DNA of 63,253 nucleotides from Pseudomonadales bacterium (GTDB taxonomy: Bacteria > Pseudomonadota > Gammaproteobacteria > Pseudomonadales > Ketobacteraceae), in NCBI GenBank assembly GCA_002701845.1, contig NZXG01000001.1, forward strand, positions 1 through 63,253, given 5' to 3'. A program made the position numbers and the translations under genes. Below are positions 62,888 to 63,253 of the stretch, in pieces. The notes beneath the pieces were generated by a model, which had not been told where the DNA came from, searched no databases, and worked only from the letters and a program-made list of their open reading frames with translations. The number at the start of each line of letters is the position of its first letter. The stretch's first letter is position 1.

Positions 62888-63253
62888 GATATCAAAACCC
62901 CGAATTACAGGAGCTGCTGGCATCACATTATGTAACCGGTGTGTTGCGGGGTCCCGCCAGGCGCAGGATGGAAGCATTGATGCGTGTGGAGCCTGGCCTC
63001 AACCGTCGGGTACACCAGTGGGAGCAGAAACTGCAACCGTTGCAACAGGCCACCACTCCGGTACCGCCCAAAGCCGCCACCTGGCAGGCCGTCAGTCGTG
63101 CCATCAATGGCCCCCCGGACCCGCTCCTGGGTCAGTTACTGCGACGTTTACGCTGGTACCGCTATTTAGAGCCTGCTCATAAAGTTACCGGCTCCCGATG
63201 TGTGGTGCCGGTACTTGCTGCTGGAATTCATGTGGCCACCACTTTTAAACACG
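62872..63253 (+). CDS. anti-sigma factor, RskA-like, 3' partial
   Basis: ATG 62872 overlaps the sigma gene; the frame is open to the window edge (127 residues). The N-terminal MPGPLRYQNPELQELLASHYVTGVLRGPARRRMEAL and VHQWEQKLQPL match the sigma-binding helices of RskA-type anti-sigma factors. After about residue 95 the sequence (LEPAHKVTGSRCVVPVLAAGIHV) lacks the usual long transmembrane helix, which may mean a family variant, an interruption or sequence beyond the window. Confidence 0.8.
   Translation, partial: MPGPLRYQNPELQELLASHYVTGVLRGPARRRMEALMRVEPGLNRRVHQWEQKLQPLQQATTPVPPKAATWQAVSRAINGPPDPLLGQLLRRLRWYRYLEPAHKVTGSRCVVPVLAAGIHVATTFKH

Noticed and set aside
1-63253. CRISPR array, tRNA or rRNA genes
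   Set aside because: No regularly spaced repeats, cloverleaf or rRNA sequence was recognised on either strand.

Overview
The window looks like a chromosomal segment from a GC-rich gammaproteobacterium. The gene set (split pntAA/pntAB/pntB transhydrogenase, WS/DGAT wax-ester synthase, PF10118-type metal-dependent hydrolase, several fatty-acid/CoA genes, glucosylglycerate genes) fits a marine, lipid- or hydrocarbon-using lineage such as Alcanivorax, Marinobacter or relatives. This placement is inferred from gene content alone. I saw no rRNA, tRNA, CRISPR array or complete insertion sequence.

Layout: 1-9.3 kb holds a partial membrane protein, leuA, a candidate DNA polymerase III psi gene (holD-like), a c-di-GMP/response-regulator plus hybrid-kinase pair, and rimI. 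9.3-14.3 kb holds mscS, sulfide:quinone oxidoreductase, a hydrolase with an FNR/ANR box and a large palindrome upstream, and a hipBA toxin-antitoxin module. The hipBA control region, with four copies of a TATGTTG-N8-CAACATA operator, lies back to back with prfC. 14.5-24.2 kb holds prfC, small membrane and pentapeptide proteins, a flavin/2Fe-2S reductase, cytochrome b561-yceI, a CoA/lipid gene group, a tiny lipoprotein and a PaiB-like protein. 24.3-35.7 kb holds ilvD, rlmJ, a slyD-like gene, a CHASE sensor kinase, a PilZ protein and pntAA-pntAB-pntB ending at a strong terminator.

35.7-41.2 kb contains a sigma-54 activator with a Cys/His-rich sensor domain, divergent from a cydP-cydA-cydB-cydX operon that has a -24/-12 promoter and a dyad-rich upstream site. 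This suggests sigma-54 control of cytochrome bd. 41.2-45.2 kb is lipid metabolism (esterase, wax-ester synthase, acyltransferase). 45.2-50.0 kb is a four-gene glucosylglycerate unit: glycerate kinase, phosphatase, GpgS synthase and a GH13_18 phosphorylase. 51.4-52.2 kb is a second toxin-antitoxin locus (a 50-residue antitoxin plus Doc) followed by a frameshifted PIN-like remnant.

52.2-63.3 kb holds a DASS transporter, an aldo/keto reductase, a diheme cytochrome c, a TetR-SDR divergent pair with an operator, an SRAP protein, an RND transporter pseudogene with at least two clear lesions, D-lactate dehydrogenase, a TPR protein, and an ECF sigma factor with its anti-sigma gene running off the end.

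Several genes relate to respiration under low oxygen or sulfide: SQR feeds the quinone pool, cytochrome bd is a sulfide-tolerant quinol oxidase, LdhA is fermentative, and an FNR-type box is present. The clearest candidates for undescribed regulation are the sigma-54/cyd locus, the hipBA-prfC operator array, and the FNR box plus palindrome upstream of the hydrolase.
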